Source: CAVSUZ01 sp963791885 (GTDB lineage: Bacteria > Pseudomonadota > Alphaproteobacteria > Acetobacterales > Acetobacteraceae). Taken from it: a DNA stretch of 64,000 bases. The position numbers and the translations under genes are program-made. Where the stretch lies: positions 2,418,001 through 2,482,000 of the forward strand of contig CAWBUL010000006.1 in assembly GCA_963791885.1 (NCBI GenBank), read 5' to 3'. The notes below the pieces were generated by a model that saw only the letters and a list, made by a program, of their open reading frames with translations, had not been told where the DNA came from and made no database searches. Below are positions 63,418 through 64,000 of the stretch, in pieces (position 1 is the first letter of the stretch; every line of letters begins with the position of its first letter).

Positions 63418-64000
63418 TAAATGCCGCGAACAGGCGGGACGAGAAGCCAGTCCGACCGCCTGCGTCATCGACAGCCAAAGCGTGAAAAGCGCAGAAAAAG
63501 GGGGGCAGCGATCGACCCACACGGCTTTGATGCGGGCAAGCTGATCAAAGGGAAGAAGCGCCATGTCCTGGTCGATACGCTGGGTCTGGTGCTGCACGCG
63601 CTGGTCACCGCCGCCAACGTGCAAGACCGCGACGGCGGCATCCTGCTGCTGTCCACTCTGTTCGGACAGTTCCCGTTCCTGCGCAAGCTATTCGCCGACA
63701 GTGCTTACACAGGGCCGGTCTTCCAGGACGGCGCGGCCCGCGCGATGCGCAGCCTGATCGTCGAAATCGTCAAGCGCTCCGACCACCCCAAGGGCTTCGT
63801 CGTCGAACCTAAACGCTGGATCGTCGAGCGCTCCATCGCATGGCTCAACCGATGCCGCCGGCTCGCCAAGGACTGGGAAAATCGTAACCATAACGCCCTC
63901 GCCTTCCTCCGCCTCGCATCAATCCGCCTCATGCTTAGAAGACTCTGTAATCCTTCGTGAAGTCTCCGGACGGACTCTAAAGCCCACGCGGCGATGCTTT

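Larger units (their letters stand above)
61949..63960 (+). pseudogene. IS5-family transposase, copy 2, interrupted by IS630
   Basis: The N-terminal part (RYPSDLTDAEWRLIRPLIPP) runs to HHALYV at 62244 and resumes after the IS630 at 63420 as KCREQAGREASPTACVIDSQ. At aaaaagggggg near 63496 a -1 slip leads to AAIDPHGFDAGKLIKGKKRH and on through FADSAYTGPVFQ and ERSIAWLNRC to the stop at 63960. Without the IS630 the transposase would be whole, unlike copy 1. Confidence 0.88.
61830..63977 (+). mobile_element. IS5-family insertion sequence, copy 2, carrying IS630 copy 2
   Basis: The left end gtgtccgtccggcgac and right end gtctccggacggactc correspond to copy 1. TAA is duplicated at 61827-61829 and 63978-63980. 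The inner IS630 (62247-63417) adds about 1.17 kb, so the bare element is about 975 bp. It interrupts the integrase gene. Confidence 0.92.
61326..64000 (-). pseudogene. P4-type tyrosine integrase, split by IS5 copy 2 and running off the window
   Basis: The C-terminal part lies at 61326-61829: LTAARTGEIRLATWHEINLN with the first Arg, MKANRDHRVPLSPQAVALL, TAHGMRATFKTWASDE with His-x-x-Arg, and SLAHSIGDRKEQAFQRGSWF. The family has Tyr where AFQR stands here (codon ttc, plus-strand 61434-61436), so the nucleophile appears lost. After removing IS5 and one TAA, the frame continues into 63981-64000 as SIAAWALEFLILTAARTGE. The N-terminal domains lie beyond the right edge. Confidence 0.85.

Noticed and set aside
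1..64000. CRISPR array, tRNA or rRNA genes
   Set aside because: No regular spaced repeats, cloverleaf or rRNA-like conserved sequence was recognised on reading; a covariance search would be decisive for tRNA.

Overview
The window looks like part of an alphaproteobacterial chromosome, most likely Acetobacteraceae or a close relative. The basis is high GC with strong third-position bias, a Hint-domain protein of the type common in acetic-acid-bacterium relatives, PEP-CTERM proteins, and many IS families. This placement is an inference from gene content, not a computed classification. No rRNA, tRNA or CRISPR array was recognised. Left core region (1-9.9 kb): the 3' end of uvrB, a PqiA-like membrane protein, a short-chain dehydrogenase, a CoA-binding/ATP-grasp acyl-CoA synthetase, KDPG aldolase and a 2-keto-3-deoxygluconate kinase broken by one extra base. 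Next comes a copper block: a DUF2946-like protein, a secreted protein of unknown family split over three frames, CopC, CopD and a Sco copper chaperone. Together these suggest sugar-acid breakdown beside copper delivery for cytochrome oxidase. Accessory island 1 (about 10.1-32.2 kb) is a graveyard of mobile DNA. It holds two IS3-family elements (A and B), an IS5-family element inside a PEP-CTERM gene, an IS1182, an IS701 and an IS21 nested in IS3-A. Its plasmid and phage debris includes a ParA tail with a ribbon-helix-helix start, two tyrosine-recombinase tails, a resolvase tail, a decayed MT-A70 methyltransferase and a terminase-small-subunit-like protein. The island also carries small cargo genes: DUF488, GcrA-like, HEPN-like, DUF2971 and Hint proteins. 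The two ends of the stretch 10.15-31.07 kb are the same 530-bp IS3-A/IS3-B junction in opposite orientation. At the right edge IS3-B has cut off a PPi-dependent phosphofructokinase after about 113 residues. Right core region (32.5-57.9 kb) is mostly intact. One minus-strand operon encodes 3-hydroxyacyl-CoA dehydrogenase, a periplasmic adaptor and an RND pump. Divergently, there are two tandem giant regulators (winged-helix plus NTPase plus helical repeats) whose DNA-binding halves are nearly identical. Then follow two GH65 phosphorylases, a phosphoketolase, a beta-phosphoglucomutase-like HAD protein, an MFS carrier, a gutted alcohol dehydrogenase, a small membrane protein, a DUF3141 protein and an AraC regulator. 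The carbohydrate genes fit together: a carrier or environment supplies an alpha-glucobiose, GH65 splits it with phosphate to beta-glucose-1-phosphate, the HAD mutase makes glucose-6-phosphate, and phosphoketolase yields acetyl-phosphate. Accessory island 2 (58-64 kb and beyond) is a P4-like integrative element remnant on the minus strand: an integrase running off the right edge, a hypothetical gene, an excisionase, a small ORF and a toprim primase fragment. Two IS630 copies and an IS5 copy have broken into it; one IS630 sits inside the IS5, which sits inside the integrase. Removing each IS with one target-site copy restores the reading frames exactly. Many non-IS genes on the left half and in the islands carry frameshifts that are almost all +1, which points either to young decay or to insertion-type sequencing error.
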